6,804 bases of DNA, taken from assembly GCA_027013265.1 (NCBI GenBank), contig JALUXQ010000208.1, positions 1 through 6,804 on the forward strand, written 5' to 3'. Below the pieces are notes generated by a model. That model made no database searches. It saw nothing but the letters and a program-made list of their open reading frames with translations, and was not told the DNA's origin. Made by a program: the position numbers and the translations under genes. Of this stretch, positions 5,394 to 6,804 are shown one piece after another. Position 1 is the first letter of the stretch. The number at the start of each line of letters is the position of its first letter. The stretch comes from Campylobacteraceae bacterium. Its GTDB lineage: Bacteria; Campylobacterota; Campylobacteria; Campylobacterales; Sulfurospirillaceae.

Positions 5394-6804
5394 AAGATAT
5401 CTACCTTCATCTCTTGATACACAGCTCCATCTCCCTCATCACTTACGAGGTGGGGTGTTAGCATATTACTTTTTACTCCTCCTGAATACAAAGCCAAACA
5501 GTCATCTCTTAGATTTTTATCAACTCTGATTTCGTATTCACACTCGTTTTTACCATCTCCCAATTTCACCAAATCACCATCTTTTAGACCTAAAGCTGGC
5601 GGAACTCTCAAAAAATCATCTGTATAAAACTGTGAATTTAGAGATCTATTTTGTTTTACCGCTAAAAGGTAAAACTCTCCTTGCTCATCGTCAAATTCAT
5701 CATCAAACTCATCAAAAAACTCAAATTTTTCACTATCGGTATAAAATCTTTCGCCATATGGAGAGTTTTGTAGATACTTTGAAATCAAGAGAGCCTCTTT
5801 TGTGGTACTATTTTTTTCCACCACTTCACTTATATACTCTTTCTCACTCTTTAGATTTTCAAAACAAAATCTACTCATCAGATAGTTGCAAAGGTCGTAT
5901 TCGCTGATGCCTATATCTGTATCTATGAGTTTTGGCATAAATCCTATATACTCATGTCCATAGGAGAGTTTAACATCCTCTTTCTCTAAAAAACTTTTAG
6001 CAGGGATTATCAAATCAGCCATCTTTGAAGTCTCGTTTTCATGCAAACCAAAATATACTACAAATTTTGATTTTTGAAGTCCAACTTTTACTTTTGGAGT
6101 GCAAGGCATTTGTGAGAGAGGATTGCCTCCTTGTATAAAGCTTAGTTCATAATTCGCAAAATTAACCGTGGGCATTGGAACTCTATTTTTCGCTTTAGTT
6201 GCAAATGGTTTACCAAAACCATAAGAGCTATCATCTATAAAACCAACTCCACAACCCTCTTTACCAAAAAGCCCAAGAAGTGCTGCAAATGAGTCAATAG
6301 CTCTTAAAACACTGTGTCCATGGCTATACTTTTGAACACCTATACCCACTAAGATAGAGACTTTTTTGCCCTCTATCAAGGAGAGAATTTCCCCAGCTGT
6401 ATTTAGACTGACTCCACTTTTTTTCATGAGTTCCACCAAAGGAATTCCATTTATCTCATCTAAAAAATAGTCAAAATTTTCACATCTTTTTTCGATAAAA
6501 TCCACATCTTCCATCTGTTGCATATATGCCATGCGACTAAGAAGTATGGCTAGATAAATATCACATCTTGGTTTGATTTGTACAAATATATCTGCTTTTT
6601 TAGCTATATCTGTGAAGCGAGGGTCAATGACAATGATTTTTTTGCCTTTTAGAGCAGGTAGCATGTGAGAATTTGTGATACTGCTGTTTCTTCCCCAAAT
6701 TATCACCACTTCGCTATCTTTTACAACATTTGGTGAGAGTGCCAAAGCTGCACCTCTGCCCTTCTCTATGCCATATATTCCAGCCTTTTCGCAAAGCCCA
6801 CCTT
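5390..6804 (-). CDS. Molybdopterin oxidoreductase, C-terminal part (cut by right window edge)
   Basis: The frame is open from the right edge to a TGA at 5392-5390, giving 470 residues; the first in-frame start-like codon (TTG at 6745) lies inside the conserved domain and is not the true start. The protein belongs to the MopB/COG0243 superfamily. Evidence in order: GGLCEKAG at the edge, whose Cys (6793-6791) sits where a Mo/W-ligating Cys or SeCys is expected; IIWGRNSSITNSH; IVIDPRFTDIAKKAD; YSHGHSVLRAIDSFAALLG; IQGGNPLSQMP; and ADLIIPAKSFLEKEDV. These are cofactor-binding landmarks of FdhA/YyaE-like enzymes. A very acidic linker (EFFDEFDDEFDDEQ) precedes the small C-terminal dinucleotide-binding domain, which contains SLNSQF and LGLKDGDLVKL. 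The N-terminal Fe-S region, and any Tat signal, lie outside. The substrate cannot be told; a formate dehydrogenase-like enzyme is one option. It is followed, with a 4-bp overlap, by the HEPN-like gene. Confidence 0.9.
   Translation of the reverse strand, partial: GGLCEKAGIYGIEKGRGAALALSPNVVKDSEVVIIWGRNSSITNSHMLPALKGKKIIVIDPRFTDIAKKADIFVQIKPRCDIYLAILLSRMAYMQQMEDVDFIEKRCENFDYFLDEINGIPLVELMKKSGVSLNTAGEILSLIEGKKVSILVGIGVQKYSHGHSVLRAIDSFAALLGLFGKEGCGVGFIDDSSYGFGKPFATKAKNRVPMPTVNFANYELSFIQGGNPLSQMPCTPKVKVGLQKSKFVVYFGLHENETSKMADLIIPAKSFLEKEDVKLSYGHEYIGFMPKLIDTDIGISEYDLCNYLMSRFCFENLKSEKEYISEVVEKNSTTKEALLISKYLQNSPYGERFYTDSEKFEFFDEFDDEFDDEQGEFYLLAVKQNRSLNSQFYTDDFLRVPPALGLKDGDLVKLGDGKNECEYEIRVDKNLRDDCLALYSGGVKSNMLTPHLVSDEGDGAVYQEMKVDIL
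5685..5726 (-). repeat. Imperfect 12-bp tandem repeat encoding an acidic linker
   Basis: About 3.5 units close to TCATCATCAAAC (plus-strand reading) start at 5685, 5697, 5709 and 5721. The unit is a multiple of three, so the frame is kept, and on the minus strand it encodes Phe/Asp/Glu-rich blocks (FDDE, FDDE, FDEF). It lies at the junction between the catalytic part and the C-terminal domain of the molybdopterin oxidoreductase. Units differ by a few bases, so it is an old or selected repeat rather than a fresh slippage tract. Confidence 0.65.

Noticed and set aside
5390..6745. Molybdopterin oxidoreductase starting at the TTG at 6745
   Set aside because: The frame stays open to the window edge with conserved family sequence (GGLCEKAG onward) upstream, so the TTG is an internal leucine codon.

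Overview
The window is an AT-rich bacterial chromosome segment that reads like a Campylobacterota (Epsilonproteobacteria) genome, most plausibly a Sulfurimonas/Arcobacter-like organism. That placement is inferred from the character of the proteins, the low GC, the compact spacing and the extended -10 promoters with poor -35 boxes. No rRNA or other phylogenetic marker is present to confirm it.

Layout: 1-1070 (minus) is the N-terminal third of cobalamin-dependent methionine synthase, metH, cut by the left edge. A 147-bp AT-rich divergent intergenic region (1071-1217) carries a near-identical extended -10 box for each direction. On the plus strand follow amtB (ammonium channel, 1221-2519) and glnK/glnB (PII protein, 2553-2891), 33 bp apart and probably one operon. 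A perfect 12-bp-stem inverted repeat (2899-2932) separates them from a convergent minus-strand gene (2934-4634). That gene encodes a membrane-anchored, FMN/Fe-S 'glutamate synthase domain-only' protein and has its own promoter in the 72-bp gap upstream. Further right, also on the minus strand, are a 228-codon gene of unknown function with a HEPN-like RNxxxH motif (4707-5393) and the C-terminal part of a molybdopterin oxidoreductase (5390-6804, cut by the right edge). These two overlap by 4 bp (ATGA) and are likely translationally coupled.

How the genes fit together: AmtB and PII form the standard ammonium uptake and nitrogen-sensing pair, with the PII T-loop tyrosine and the AmtB C-terminal tail both intact. 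The convergent glutamate-synthase-like protein resembles the synthase half of GOGAT but has no glutaminase domain and no GltD partner here, so a role in nitrogen assimilation is suggested only by homology and proximity. The molybdoenzyme with its coupled unknown gene looks like a separate transcription unit. No mobile element, CRISPR array, tRNA or rRNA was seen. The least explained items are the HEPN-like gene tied to the molybdoenzyme and the approximately 85-residue insertion in the glutamate-synthase-like protein.
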